A stretch of DNA of 64,000 bases, taken from assembly GCF_032854445.1 (NCBI RefSeq), contig NC_088300.1, positions 73,707,005-73,771,004 of the forward strand, written 5' to 3'. Origin of the DNA: Liolophura sinensis. Lineage: Eukaryota > Mollusca > Polyplacophora > Chitonida > Chitonidae. Every line of letters begins with the position of its first letter. Positions within the stretch are counted from its first letter, which is position 1. The position numbers and the translations under genes were made by a program. Of this stretch, positions 26,363-40,620 are shown piece after piece. Under the pieces are notes generated by a model that had not been told where the DNA came from, made no database searches, and worked only from the letters and a program-made list of their open reading frames with translations.

Positions 26363-26527
26363 ACTGGATTTGAACCTCTAGATATTAGTATTCTGGCCAC
26401 ATATAGTGAGCGGACACGTTCGCAGCAATGTCAGCCCTCTTAGTAGTTTTTATGGTACAACCATGCAGGAATTAGACTCCTGAACATGCGTGTATTAAAG
26501 AACAGATTTGAGGTTATCACTGTGTGT

Positions 26528-26553
26528 GGGAAGTGGGGGGTGGGGGGGGGGGG
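26528..26553 (+). repeat. G-run tract
   Basis: GGG, GGGGGG and a run of 13 G are separated by short spacers. The tract could form a G-quadruplex on the + strand. It lies about 165 bp from the 26.1-kb SINE and has no attached gene. Confidence 0.8.
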
Positions 26554-28876
26554 AAGTGTCTGTTAACATCTTTGTTATAAATGTCAACCAGCAGGTAAAC
26601 TGCTACATCTAACGATCTGTTATATGCACATTCCCTCCACAATACTTGTGCCACACTCAAGATGAATTTATATTTTTTAAAAAATAAGCAAAAAGAGGAC
26701 ATGATAATGACAGTTAAAATTTACGCAGGTCTGCCCATTATTCTGTGTTGTGAGAAGTTCAAAGCTGAAAACGCTTTTAAACGGACTGAGGGCGTGCAAT
26801 TGATAGTAGAAATTCTGTTCCCTATTTTTGTTATTTTAGTAATTCATGTCATCACAACTACTAGGTTTGTTGACGAATATTCGAAAATTAGTCTGGGCTT
26901 TATACTAGTGAGCATTGCACTTTTTAGGATTTCGTGAAACGCACTCTCTTTGCATTACTTGTCACGCCGCAGCATTGCTAGTAACAAATAATATTTAAAG
27001 CAAGATTTGGTTTAATTTAAGTCTCTTGAAACAACAGGTAGCATGACTTCATAGATTATACCTTCTGACTTCTGTAATACATAGTCCGTGTCAGTCGTGT
27101 ATGTGAATCCTGTCAGTTTACCCGCAACACAACAAAAACAATTCTAACTTTGCTTCTCGAGGCTGGGCTCTTTGGACGTTTCTATGAGATGTGATAAATA
27201 TGTATATGTATAGCACATAAGAACAGACAAAGATCACGCATAAAAACATCTTGACTTTGACACATTTGAACTTAATGAAGATGTTGTAGATGTATGTTGT
27301 AGACATACTAACCGGTTATTCTGCCTACAAGACATTTTTTGTAGTTTTTAACAAATATTAATTTATTGTCTACTTGCTAAATTCCACATTCTATGTATAT
27401 ATTCCCGGTAAGATTAGCTTAGATTTCAACACGTCTATTCAAAAGTCTTGTTTAATATTTTTTCACATATCGGTATGTTCTATTCTGTTTCAGCAGGATT
27501 TTAAAACACATATACGAATAAGCTGGATAAAAACATGATGTCGCAATAGCCCTCTGAGGAGCCTATATAACATATATTCAAGAGTAAAAGAGTTAACTAC
27601 GGCGAGAATACGGTATCGGTCAGCCTCTCTCGGTCAGTGAATACACTGGACAATATCCCTAACACAGTGAAATTGTCACGCTTTGTTGCTGTTCGCTTAA
27701 GTTTTACCTACACCACTGTTCAATGGGAGTAACAAAGAGAACTGTTGAAAGGCCTGTTTTAATGGCAATCTTTTTGCTTCGGGGCTAGTCCGTAGATATA
27801 CCTATCATCTGTCGGCGTTGAAAATAAAATTGAGTCTTTAATCCGCTGTCGTCAACATGAATGACACCCGGGCCATTTACTGGGCAGGAATTCCTAGATG
27901 TCGACGGTTAAATAGTTTTATAAGTGCGTTAACACGATCGTCTTTTACTGGGAGAAGGCGAGAAGTACTAAACCAGACAATAACACACTGTCATATCTGC
28001 ATTGATCCTTGCAAGAATACTGACGGACAAAACTGAGAGATCTATCCGCAGCTGTTTGAGTTCAGTTTTACATGTTACTATACGGGCTCGCCCACATTTC
28101 ATACCTGTCTATAAGGACCACACGCAAGTCTGCTCTGCACGGTAATTCTTTACAATCTGACGCCTGGACAATCTCAACGTTCTCATTGATCGATCCCATT
28201 ATGTAGTTAACAGACGCCACGAAAACTCACAAGTTACATTGTGTTCACGTGGCAAAATGGTATTTGGTATAAGTAAAAATCGGCGACTAATACAACAAGG
28301 CTTTGAAGCTAATTCACAACGAGAACGTTTAACGGAACACAATAGTTGTAGATGACACAATAGAGCCAGGTTGACTGATTGAAGATGTACGCCATTTTGA
28401 CAGTGCAGCTGTTCACTACAACCGTTTTCTGGCGTAAAGCCTTCAGTGTTTAACAACCGGAAACAAATAAATAGCTTACCTGGTAATTATACCTTCATTT
28501 TGGACGATAAATGTCTTCACTGCAGTCTTCTGACAGTCCTTCAGCTTGGAGAACGTTTATCCCTTGACAAGCCACGACGCTCCACAATAAAACGTCTGAC
28601 AAAATTGTGGGGGTTATGATTGCACTGTTTACGTCTTATTACCGCTAACTGTTCAAACCTACAAACATAAAATGTTCGTCCACCAATATATAATACAGCT
28701 TAAATCTATACTCGCAAGACGTATCTCCAAATAACATTAAACCCATTTTCCAAATGTTTATAAATGAGAAAGAAGACAGTCGCCAGCTTTCGTCGGTGCA
28801 AGGAAGGCTTTACCGATATTCATAATTGCGTAATTGTGCTTAATTCCGCTTAATCCGGAGCTAGGGAATGTATATT
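26554..28876. other. No recognised gene
   Basis: AT-rich. The frame at 26662-26937 (+, 91 codons) has a hydrophobic stretch but no recognised family. Confidence 0.5.
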
Positions 28877-29117
28877 TATCACGTGGAACTAAAACTAAAA
28901 ACACTTTCGATATACATATTTTTGATTAACGATAACTTCTAAACTAGTGTTGCACGATCAGACACATTTCTTTGACGTCATTTTCTCTTTAAATGACACC
29001 GTCGTAGGACCTGCTTTCTTAGTTGATTGTTTGGTTGTTTGTGCTGGACGTTGTATTGGAAATTTATTGACCTGGAACGTCCATTACGGTTAACGATTGC
29101 TTAGTGTGACGACTAGA
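28877..29117 (+). repeat. Unclassified dispersed repeat, copy 3
   Basis: Shares TATCACGTGG, GATATACATATTTTTGATTA, GTTTGTGCTGGACGTTGTAT, TGGAAAT and ACCTGGAACGTCCATTACGG with the other copies, in order. It shares its outer parts with copy 1. Confidence 0.6.
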
Positions 29118-29856
29118 TTTAAACGAAATTATTTGCTGAAATCCTGCATCGCAGAAGTCTACATGGTTTATGTAATCTATTATTCTTAGGTATTAATCGT
29201 CAACCATTTATTTCATTTTCATCTATACATCTATAATCTTTCTCATAATTGATAATGTGTTAAATAAACCATTAAAATTACGGGCAGGATGCATCCGGTA
29301 AAGTTCCAGAACATTCAATGGATTAAATGGCCGTTTTTTTTTAATTTTCGTGAAGAAACGACAATCAATGTTGTCTCAGTATTTTAGGTTTGTCATTATT
29401 TAAGCAATACATGCCGATCATGGAAGAAGATGAAGAACACGTACAGCTGGTGTGTCTTACGGGGGGCCAAGAGTCAACTTAGCGGTTGATTGACTACCTG
29501 TAAGACATGTTTATAAAGCCCCGGGGCGGGAGCGATGGCCATATATCCTCACAGCTATGCAGCCTGGTTAAGCTGCTGTACAGACATTAACGCTGATCAA
29601 TTCACAGGTCAGATGCTGTAGCCTACGTATAGTCATGGTTGGTCAGTCCGTCGCAGTAAACATTAGTATACAATGCACCACATCCCAAAGGTAAAATATA
29701 TAGGTAGATCTTTCAGATCTCCTTCACTATCCGGACTAGAATACATTTATGTCTGTGAAACGAAAACAGACAATTAACGTATCATTCTACACTTGTCGAC
29801 TTACTGGGCCAACCAGCTAATATCAGTCTTAATGACGTTATTACAGCCATTGTATT
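29118..29856. other. No recognised gene
   Basis: Nothing recognised between the dispersed repeat and the 61-bp array. Confidence 0.5.
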
Positions 29857-30663
29857 AGTCAGTTTGCCTAGTTTCCATCTCCACCATCCCAGTGCAGACA
29901 GTCATTTCATGTACATCAGTCAGTTTGTTTAGTTTCCATCTCCACCATCCCAGTGCAGACAGTCACTTCATGTAGATCAGTCAGTTTGTCTAGTTTCCAT
30001 CTCCACCATCCCAGTGCAGACAGTCATTTCATGTAGATCAGTAAGTTTGTCTAGTTTCCATCTCCAATATCCCAGTGCAGACAGTCATTTCATGTAGATC
30101 AGTCAGTTTGTCTAGTTTCCATCTCCACCAACCCAGTACAGACAGTCATTTCATGTAGATCAGTCAATTTGTCTAGTTTCCATCTCCACCATCCCAGTGC
30201 AGACAGTCATTTCATGTAGATCAGTCAATTTGTCTACTTTCCATCTCCAATATCCCAGTACAGACAGTCATTTCATGCATATCAGTCAGTTTGTCTAGTT
30301 TCCATCTCCACCATCCCAGTGCAGACAGTCATTTCATGTAGATCAGTCAGTTTGTCTAGTTTCCATCTCCACCATCCCAGTGCAGACAGTCATTTCATGT
30401 AGATCAGTCATTTTGTTTAGTTTCCATCTCCAATATCCCAGTACAGACAGTCATTTCATGTATATCAGTCAGTTTGTCTAGTTTCCATCTCCACCATCCC
30501 AGTACAGACAGTCCTTTCATTTAGATCAGTCAGTTTGTCTAGTTTCCATCTCCACCATCCCAGTACAGACAGTCATTTCATGTAGATCAGTCAGTTTGTC
30601 TAGTTTCCATCTCCACCATCCCAGTACAGACAGTCATTTCATGTATATCAGTCAGTTTGTCTA
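29857..30663 (+). repeat. 61-bp minisatellite, 13 units
   Basis: Thirteen 61-bp units contain AGTTTCCATCTCCACCATCC, CAGTGCAGACAGTCATTTCA and TGTAGATCAGTCAGTTTGTC. Units 4, 7 and 10 read CCAATATCCC where most others read CCACCATCCC, giving a 183-bp (three-unit) higher-order period over part of the array. Unit 13 does not follow the pattern. Decayed pieces of the unit continue to about 30,855. Confidence 0.95.
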
Positions 30664-30855
30664 AAACAGTTTGTTTCGGTCAGTTTGTCTGGTTAGCAAC
30701 TCTACCACCCATTTCTGCATATGTTGTACGAGAAAGAATCACAGTCCATTATATGTATCAGTTAATTTGTCTGGAAACAAACTCTATGCCACCCAACCAC
30801 TCAACAGTCAGCTAATGTAGCAGTCCGTTTGTTCAGACACCAATTGCACACCCAT
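30664..30855 (+). repeat. Decayed fringe of the 61-bp array
   Basis: Recurrent CAGTTTGTCTGG-like and CCACCCA-like blocks show degenerate units at the right edge of the array, as expected where homogenisation no longer reaches. Confidence 0.55.
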
Positions 30856-31009
30856 TTTCCCGAATCAATTCAATGATACATGAAAAGGTACTACACAATA
30901 AAGAACATGGATTTAAGGAAATTGAAGAAAGATATGCAAAAAATGATACGTTTTTCTGTATTTTGAGGTATATTTTATATTCTTTATAAAACTATGGGTC
31001 GAAGCAGAT

Positions 31010-31345
31010 GTTTGCATACCAGCTGTGAACGAAAAGGGACATTCCGGGTAAATAATTGCTAGACCAATATCAAAAAGGACGTTGAACACAAACCACCGAG
31101 GATGTAAGTAAATTTATAAAGTACGAACTTTAGGGCGGAATCATGAAAAACAGAAGCACACAACAGTCTCAATGATGTTAGCAAGACGCAAGGGATGTTC
31201 TAAGTGAACAATTGAAATCAATATCCAAATCGTGTAATATGGTAGTATGTAAGTAGTCAATAACAAAACATGTATCTCAGCTGCGCTTTGATTGCAACTG
31301 TTCATAAAACCAACGTGGCGATCTAATTTAACATGATGAATGTAA
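31010..31345 (-). repeat. Unclassified dispersed repeat, copy 4
   Basis: On the minus strand it contains GCGCAGCTGAGATACATGTT, GTACTTTATAAATTTACTTA, GGTGGTTTGTGTTCAACGTC, ATTGGTCTAGCAATTATTTA and CCCGGAATGTCC. It aligns over about 330 bp with the copy at 40.3-40.6 kb, including the outer block CCAACGTGGCGATCTAATT (+ strand). Confidence 0.65.
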
Positions 31346-34300
31346 TGCCCCTAGCCCCGTTATAAGCGAAATGAGACACAATTACGAGCAGAGTGCCAGA
31401 GAGTCTTTCTGTCCATATTTACTTACAAGAGCATTATACTCATAGAACTTTAGACAAATTAAAGTGAGGGCGTTTGATAGACTAACCTTAACACACCAGT
31501 TTTGCAGTGGTAATTTGTAACGTTGATTGAAATCGTCACATACCAGACAGGATATAACAAATGTTGTACGCAAGATATGCGCACCCATATTCAGGACCCT
31601 TCGGTACATTGCAATCCAAGTAAGGATAATTTACAATGCCAAAATTGAAACTACCCCTCGTGTCATAAACTCTCTGAGAAAGAAAACCGTTTGGCTTCTG
31701 CATAAATACAGGTCCAGCTATTTTATGCATAGTTTCCCGCCAAAGTCCGGAAATATTCGAAAATGACGTCATCGATAAACATACTTGCAATGCGAAACCA
31801 GCTTGACGCCCCTATTTCGGGTTCTCTCCGAAACAAGGTTATTTCTACAGATATCACCTTTGACGTCACCACAACAGGTTACTTAATTTCCTATTTCAGG
31901 ACTGGAGCCTTAGGAAAACTGTAGTTTGAAGCCATTTTTACGCCCCAAGAAGAAAGCCGAGAAGATTTTCTTAAACTTTTATATGCTAGGCCGTATTATA
32001 TCACCGACATTAGGGAATAAAAACCTAGTGTTTAATGTAACCTTTATCCCGTCTATCTATCCCGTTCACTATTGTTATCAACTCTATCAGCACTTCTCCC
32101 ACATACAGGACGCACAGTGTATCAACAGATCTGTCAAGTAAGGATATCCATCACCACTCTCATCATCTATCTCAAAGCATACTCACAACTCTTTCTATTA
32201 ATCTGTCAGGATGCTCAGAAATTAGACATATTTGTAAATACTTAAACAGTACTAGAAGCCAGCTAGTGAGAATCCGTGTACTGTAACATCTACAGATTAA
32301 GTTGTCGAATTTAATATCAAAGACAGTCAAACCTAGCACATGGTAACCCTAAATCTGCACGCTTAAAAATGTGTGAGAAATCAGCTGGTTTCAGGCCCAT
32401 AAAGTGCATGCCTCAACACAGGTTAAGATGAAAACCTTTCTGATTCACGCCACGTAGAAGCATGGAGAACACATGTACACTCAGTAGGTAGTTCCACACA
32501 CGACGGTTGCGTCAAAATATTTGACCGAGAAAGTTTTATGGAAATAGATTACATGGCTTCACACTTTTTGTGTAAGTCCTATACTTCCGTACCGTAGAGC
32601 TGCTACTCAGTTCAAAGTTGAAATAAAAACTTTTTTTGCCCTTACGTTTATAATGCCGCATTGTCGTTCATATAATCTATACATATACTATTTTTCTAGA
32701 ACGTTTTACATTTCCAGTAATTAAACCGGTATATGGAATCATATTCATCTACTGCCCCACGTAGAATTACAATCAATCTTATTCATAAATCTACAGTGTG
32801 AATTATACACTGCTCTTCCCTGTAGAGTTGCTAACTTGAGCTAACTATCGACGGAGAATAGAGAGTATGTTACTGCTTCCGGCGTGTGGCACGTAAAAAC
32901 CGCGAGATGTGCGTAAATCGTTCTGTTTTCTGCATGGCTGATGACATCCAGGAGAAATGCGTGATTTATTGGGCAAAAACCAACAACAACGAGAAAACAT
33001 GTTAGAGTTTTTGTAGCACTGGTCATCGTATGCACTGACATGAGCAAGCTGTCGCGTAGGTAAAACGCCAAGGGGGACTGTTTTATTACAGCTAATAAAT
33101 GTAAAGTCGTCTCCAGATTCTCTAAGTGAATTGATGGCATGTAATAGAATTTACCGTTAGGTTTGTGGCCAGCCTACTCTGATTTCTAACATACCTACAG
33201 CTCAGATGTCAATGGAATAGGAGAATTCGGAAAAAGTTGCGCTCAGAAAAATAAAAAAAAAACAGTTGGGGTGATTAAAGTAACAACCATAACGCATGGG
33301 CCTTTTATATGCCTTATATGAGCTCGCTGTTTACATGTCAGGTTTGGCACTTGTTTACGCCAAAAACGAATTTTGAAACTTTATTTACGATCAGAAAAAA
33401 CATTTCCATGTGTAATGTTTATAAATAGGGATTTCATATTCATTATCAAACAGGAATATTGGAAATAACTATTTTCTGCAATTACTTGATTCCACTACCT
33501 TTTGCCTAACAACAAACTTTGAACTCTTTGAACTAGCTTAACTCTTAGAACTTCCGAATGATTTTGAGAGTTGATTAAACAATGTTTTTGACTTTCTTGT
33601 AGCACACTGCATGCGTAGCCAAAAGTCCGTCCATAAGCCCAGCCCGTTGGTCAGAGCTCAGTCATAGATTTCCGCTTTTGGGGGGCCTCATTATTCAGGG
33701 ACTGTTTTCTTACACAGCGGGTCAACTGGACAAGACTTGGACGAGTACTTCTTGACAAAAATTCTTGACCCGGCACATTCCAAGAATGTGGTTTCACTTA
33801 ACCTGACCCGTAGGGAACAAATGAATGCTAAGAATTTTGAAATTCAAAAAGCATATAATATTACTACTGCTGCGTTCGTATTGATACACACGATCTGCAT
33901 ATTTTACCCTGTAACCGATAGTTCTAAATATACAGGTGTGCACTGCGATGCATATGCCTCGTTTTTATTTTCGGTAACCTGCAATTCTCTGTTATTGTTA
34001 CATATATGAAAAGAAAAAAAATTACCTATTGTCTTTCTTGATTCTAATTAGAATGTTGAAACAATGCCATATTACAAGAGCAAGCATTGGAGTTTTCCTT
34101 TTCTTCCCTTTATTTCTCATAACTGACTGATCACTTCTGGCAATATCCTTGACAGGACGATGACTGCTGTAATTTTTTGATGATCACTGCATTTAAGATG
34201 GTGACATTTACGTCGAATGCTACAATGTCTCCCCGTGAGGTGACAGGTCTCATATTGTACATTAAATTGTGATAGTATACTAAATGTGATGAAAACACAG

Positions 34301-34486
34301 CATTCTGAGCCATTCCAGATCAGTGGCGTCTACTAATTGCAAGTGACTTCACTTCATGGTTTTCTACCTTGTTCCCTTGGGTGCTAGAGGACGTGTACGT
34401 TGCTACTTTTTAAGCATGGACATGATCAATTGAAATAAAACCCTAACTAGTAAGTTGACAGGAAGCCAAATTTCACCAGTAACGTG
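31346..34486. other. No recognised gene
   Basis: Only short frames (up to 99 codons, such as 32841-33140 on the minus strand and 33737-34009 on the plus strand), none with a domain I recognise. No element noticed. Confidence 0.5.
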
Positions 34487-34498
34487 TGTGACTGTTTA

Positions 34499-34629
34499 TT
34501 TATTTTATTTATTTGATTGGTGTTTTACGCCGTACTCAAGAATATTTCGCTTATGCGACGGCAGCCACCATTATGGTGGGAGAAAACCAGGCAAAACCCG
34601 GGGGAAACCCACGACCATATGCAGGATGC
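34499..34629 (-). mobile_element. tRNA-type SINE, 3' fragment
   Basis: The 3' core and (AAAT)n tail are present on the minus strand, and the element stops near GCATATGGTCGTGGGTTTCC, so the tRNA head is missing. The flanks TGTGACTGTTTA (34487-34498) and TGTGACTATTTA (34630-34641) differ at one base and look like an aged 12-bp target-site duplication. Confidence 0.88.
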
Positions 34630-34641
34630 TGTGACTATTTA

Positions 34642-37600
34642 CCAACTATCACACAGCCGTCACTGCTCTAGTTTTAGTTTCTGTTTTGTGTTTTATATTA
34701 TGGCGATAAATCTCATCTTTGAACTATTGGAGCATTCAACCATATCAAAACTGGTAAATAATCATCAGAAATACTTAAGGTACTGACATAAGATACAGAA
34801 AACAGTATCAAAGTGGATGACGTAGGGAAACGCCATTTTGTTTTAGCTGAGGTTAAAATTCTGTACCAGATGACATGGCAGGGTGAAAAGTTCTGTCACA
34901 CTGGTGGGCTGCTACACTTCAGGGGGAAGCTCCATCATGCGGTGTTCAGAAGCAAAACGTTGTGGGGAATGGAGAAACATTTCCCTTCAAATCTTCCTCA
35001 AGTCAGCGTGTCCTGTTGACTTCAGTCATTTTCTTCTTAGTCATATCATTATTTCAAAGCTCTCCAGCGTGTTGTACAGAAGACCTGACCTTCGTTTATG
35101 TGGTCGTGAACAGATGTATCGGATTTGCCGTTCAAACGCATCGAGGGTCTACTGACCTCTCCCCCGCTGTCCACCATCAGATCCACTGACCGCTCGGCCA
35201 ATCTATACTGGACAATGCTCTGGTCGCTTATTGTATTGAATCAATAGTTTGAACCACATGGTCAGAAAATATATAACTTTAGGGCTTCCTATCACAAAAA
35301 TTGTATTCTATATATCATAACTGGACGCTCATATTTTGTTGTTGGAAATCTCAATGTTATAGATTGAATAGAGTCCGGTTAATTCCCAAAAGATGAGGTG
35401 TAACTCCTAACTTTAATGTCGACTCAACCAAATCGACAAATTCTCAATGGCTATTGCTTAATACAAACTGTAAGAGTATCGTCTTCATCACCTACGCTTC
35501 TTTCATGTGTTTTCGAAGGGATTTCCACGCTTTCTTATGGTTAGCTTAAAATTCTGTCATACTACACTGAATGAAAATATTTAGCTGTTCTCAAAGCAAT
35601 AAAGATTAGAAAGTTCTGTGGCCGATTCTACATGTGTCGTGTTTCTAGTATCACAAATACTCAGTATGTCCAGCCTACACCTGGAACATGTGCTACCCTA
35701 CAGGGGCCGGGCTACGTGGCCCCGGATACCCCCCGGTAACCCTTTCAACGATGTCTGACTGGCTACCCAGGCTGGATCAACACTGGGGGTAAATGTTAGT
35801 TTAACACTATTTCTCTAAGGTTACGTACAGGTTGACTAGCCGAGGAGAAATTTAACTGTACTTTGTGAATTTTCCCACACGCGACACCCGATCTGGAAGC
35901 TGACAATGGTTTCTCGAACAAATCTGGCTGGCAGGTCAGTCGACAGCCTAGTGCAAATATTGTCACGATAATCAAGAACACTGGGCAGTTTGGGCTTTCA
36001 GAGATTCGTGTCCTCCTTCAAAACATATTTTTTATTGGTAAGAAAGTCAAACAAGTTATATCTGTGTTTGTGGTGACAAAGTAAGGGATATAATGGCTCC
36101 ATAAATATAGAAATGCCGTATTTTGACGGTAGTGTCAACAGTGCGGCTTTGGAGAATGTGGTCAGTGCGAGTAAGTGAACACTGTAGCCAGCATATCTCT
36201 ATAGTCTCTTTCTCTGAACTTGATACTGTGTCCCCTTGGTGTGCATTTATGTTAACAGAGAATCCACAGGTATATCCAACGTACCCCAACCTCAAAGACA
36301 AGCTGTGTTGAATTTGTAGCCCTGGTGAAAACATCACATGCTTACATCCAACAAAGACTCTACTTTTGAATACAGGCCCAACACAATATCTTGCACAGGA
36401 ACGTGTAGATTCGGATCAAACAACGAAACACTTGCGAATAAAATACACTCTACCCTATATAATGAGAAGAGACAGCTTTGGTGAGAGAGTGTTACAAATG
36501 CACGTGTAGGCAAATATTGAGTCAGTCAGCTGACGCACTAACCTAACGTTTATTGGTGGAGAGGTAAATTAAGTATGACTTCCAACGAATGAAGATCAAT
36601 CCGTCATTATATAGATACGTGTTTTTATTTTGTTATGCTCCTTTCAGTGGGTTTCTTGTAGAAAATAATAACTAAGTTACGCGAAGCACGGGTAGTGGAG
36701 CAAAACATAGCCCGTGCGGACGATAAACATTTGTGCAGAGACGGTTTTGAAATAAGATAGCATAAAAATATAATTGCCGGAGGTATTACGCGGAGCCGGC
36801 TCACTTGGACGTAATCTACAGAGCAGGGTAATTTTAGCTTAGCAAAGATATATTTTATGCAAAAACAAATAACTTGCAACTTGCGAGTAAAAGGTTTGAG
36901 AAATTTTCATTGAAAAGCGGTTTACGTGTGGTGTAAATTACATGTTTTTTGTTGCTTTTTTCTTTTTTGCACAATGTTGTTTTGCTTCTTTTCGAGTTTA
37001 TGTAAATTAGCGTGTTTCGTTGTCACTGCAGGGCAACAGACAGGATTATAGCTCTGCTGTTTGAAACAACCTCATTGATAAAGAAAGCTTAATTCAAATT
37101 TCCATCATTCATTAATAAAAGTGTGAGTTGCGGTCTCATTAATTGTACATTTAAGGTCAACAAGTGTTTTTGCAATGTTTTTAAAAGAAACATTTGCGGT
37201 AATGACCCTGGTAGGTTTACAATCAAATGCTTGTCAGAGACTACATCCTTTCACACATGAGTGCCCGTCCACCTCATATTTTTTTCCTTTCAATAATACC
37301 CCTATTGTCTCAATGTGCCCAACTGAAGACAGGCAAATTAACAAACTGCGCTCAATTATCTTCAATTTTTAGCTGTTTCACTTATGTCTGTCTTTTCTCG
37401 GTACCGTACATTTAGTCTGGTTTCTTGCGTAACTTTTAAACTGAAAGAAAAGCAGCTGGGTCAGACAGAAGCCTGTCGCACTCCATTTCGTGGTTATAAT
37501 GCTCATTGATTTAACGACCTCGTTTATTTTCATTAACTACGAATAAAACCACCGATCCGGCTAATGAAAGAACTTATTAGCAGTAAGAGTGAATGACACA

Positions 37601-40254
37601 CTGTGTAAACACGAACTACAAAGCTTTTCCAGAGCTGGTTTACTTCACTTATTCCTTCTCCTTCTTACCATGCCCATGCTTGGAACACGAACATGTCTTG
37701 CTTGAAATGTGAATTTGGGTAATCGTTTCGTCTTGCTTTCAAGATGATAAATATTAACCGACATTCAAGTCTAGCATTTTACTTATATACGTGTACCAAG
37801 ATCTCAATCAGCGACACCTGACGACCCAGTGTGAGATTCGCGGATAACGATTTCTTAATCACCGTCTCTGATGTCCCATTCTTTGTTTTAGTCAAAACGT
37901 TTTCCTCTTGGTGTGAATCGCCTTTAATCTTATGACACATGAGCAGCTGACTGTGTTATTGAACAAGTGAGCCTTTTAACTTCAAGTTATTTCCTTCTCA
38001 ATATCATCTATCCGACATGGCGAGGGGATCAAAGGACTGGAGGCCCCGTAAGAATGATCATTTCTTAATTTGATGTCACTTTATCAAATTTCTCCAGTGT
38101 TGCGTTAACTTTAGACAGATCGTTATCAGAGAGCACTATGGCAGGCCTTCGTTTCACCGAGGAGTCTCTGAGGGAGTCGATGTGGTACCTACAGGCACGT
38201 CGGGTAAGCCTTGTAAAAATGTCTGTAAAAACACTACAAAGGCTGGTCGATGGATTCACTCTGTCACTAAACACGAAATTATTGTTTTAATTTGTTCAGG
38301 TAAGTAATTGACAAGATGTGCTGGAGGGGATTCTGGAAAGTAGATGAAAATATCACACGCGTCTAAGGAAGAGATATAGGAACAGAGTGATGGGGAGGAG
38401 ATGAATTAAGGTAATGTAAAAATAAAACTGCCAGCGGTTATTATGCAGTGCGGGCTAGCAGAAATCGCCTATAGATGAGAGGTCGACTACCATAGCTGTT
38501 GACTCACGTAAATGTGCGTCTATCAGAAACAGTCATTGCGACGTTATCAGCTTAACCATCGACGGGACAGCGAGTAAGATCAGGCAGCTGGCCGTGATGG
38601 TATCAGACAAGGAGCACACCACGTCCCTGCTCGCTATAATCCCTCAGTATTTTATACAGCTAGAATCTCGTATGAGAAGTATAATAAATCTCTCATCATA
38701 ACCACAACATATAGAGACAATCATGTCACTAGTAATGGAACCTCTAGTTACGTCTTATATAAATACCTTCATACACTAAAAAATATAAGTCACACGGGTA
38801 TAACCGCTCTGAACAAAGGAAATTCGTTGAGAAGAATTCAGAGTTACCATATAAGCTTATAGGAACTGAAACACGTTTGTGTTTGTAATTACACTGGAAG
38901 ACGACATTCTTTCTTATAGAATGTGTTTTCTGGCTAAACCACCCAGGTTTTGGAACAAATATCTTAGCTGAAACCAGCACCGCTTCGTGACATATGATAC
39001 CTGAACAATTGTGTGATATTAATTTGAAGTGTAATTTCTACCTGCTGTAGGCGGTGATCCAAATGATAGCTAGCCGCCATTTGACGGGTGTAGTTCATAT
39101 ACAAAATTACATGTCATTGTTACAAAATTCCACCAAATATGGGGTCTAAGGTATGATGAATTCAGCGGCTTAGGTGGTCTACGATTTACACCGTCGTAAC
39201 AGACTAGTATATGCCAGATAAACAATTACATAGAAAGTCATATTGTATTACATTCGTGATTAAATTGGACAACGTGGTTTTATGTGAACATCTCGCATGA
39301 ATGCTACACTGATATTTACTTCACCAGAAATTTAAAAAACCGCTCAAGAGCGTTTTCAAATACCTGTATATTAGATTTCGACGTCCACAAGCACAAAATT
39401 ATTTTCTCAGGCGTATTTCGTAACAAATTGCCCCATTAAAACTATGGTTTATTCAAACAAATGAATAGGATTGACCAAGTCTATATAAATGTCTCCCCAC
39501 ATAGGGTATTGGTTGCAGCACACGGTGAATACAAGTTGATCGTTGAAGTTCGATATTAAATTACTAATAAAAATAATAAAGCAACCGTGAAAACTATGTT
39601 TCTGGCTTATATACGTATACATATACCGACACACTCACACGCATACACTTGTATACACATGCAAAGATATTTTAATGCAACAGTGTAACGTCCGTGCGCT
39701 TTCAGATGCCATTTACAATGTCTTATTGAAAATGCATTACCGACGAGCTATCTTCTCGCCTCACGTATCACCATGCTGGTAGGGTTGTCAGGTTTTACCA
39801 ATATAATGACATCTGTTGAAATTAAACATATGAAAGGAATAAGAATCGAAGTCCTTTAAATTTTTCTACATACAGAATACTGAGTTTGAGAAACCAAACG
39901 TTTTGTTGATAAATCCACCACGCTCATATAAATGTTTGGTGTTTGTGGGCAATATTTCACTTGTATTCATAAATACTGAAATAATTATAAACACATTTAT
40001 AATCGTTCTGGAATCAGGAAATCTGCCATTTCGCTTCGTTTCAGAACACATCTAGCCGTCGTAAGACACTTTACTCTTCGACAACCAGTCATTTTAAAGT
40101 TAAACGATTACGTCAATCATAACAAACGATAAAATGTACATTGATTCTGAGAGAGAAATGTTCAGGTAGCGCAAAGTGTTGAGACAGTGCACACGTGAAT
40201 AGTGGTGTTTGAAAGCACTTAACCGTGAGCACGAGCATTAGCAGGTAAGGTGAC
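34642..40254. other. No recognised gene
   Basis: About 5.6 kb of AT-rich sequence with overlapping short frames. A small GGGGCC...GGCCCC hairpin-like stretch lies near 35,704-35,724 in a locally GC-rich patch, with no attached feature. Confidence 0.5.
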
Positions 40255-40620
40255 AGAACTGTTATGTAGCTACTCGTCCAAACAGACATTCATACACCAG
40301 CCGTCAACCAAAATGAACCTTCCGGGTCTCAAATATAGCAAGTTCTCGATTTCCAAGTCGACGTATAACACAAACCACCAAAGAACTAAGAAAGTATATA
40401 AAGTACAAATATTATGATAGAGTCTGGCCCTAAAAGCAATCAACAGTTTTTCAGTGATGTTATGAAGACACTATGTATGTTTATGGCGACTGAGTGAATT
40501 CAGTATTCAATGTTAGTGTCATGTTAATATAAAAGCTGTCGATAATAAAATATGTTTCTCAGATGCGGTTTGATTGCAGCTGTTTATATATCCAACGTGA
40601 CGATCTAATTCAGCAGATCT
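40255..40620 (-). repeat. Unclassified dispersed repeat, copy 5
   Basis: On the minus strand it contains CATCTGAGAAACATATTTTA, GTACTTTATATACTTTCTTA, GGTGGTTTGTGTTATACGTC, ACCCGGAAGGTTCATTTTGG and TTGACGGCTGGTGTATGAAT. It pairs with copy 4 over most of its length and with copy 6 at its far end. Confidence 0.65.

Noticed and set aside
29857-30663. Regularly spaced repeats considered as a CRISPR array
   Set aside because: There are no unique spacers; the whole 61-bp unit is repeated, and the genome is animal.
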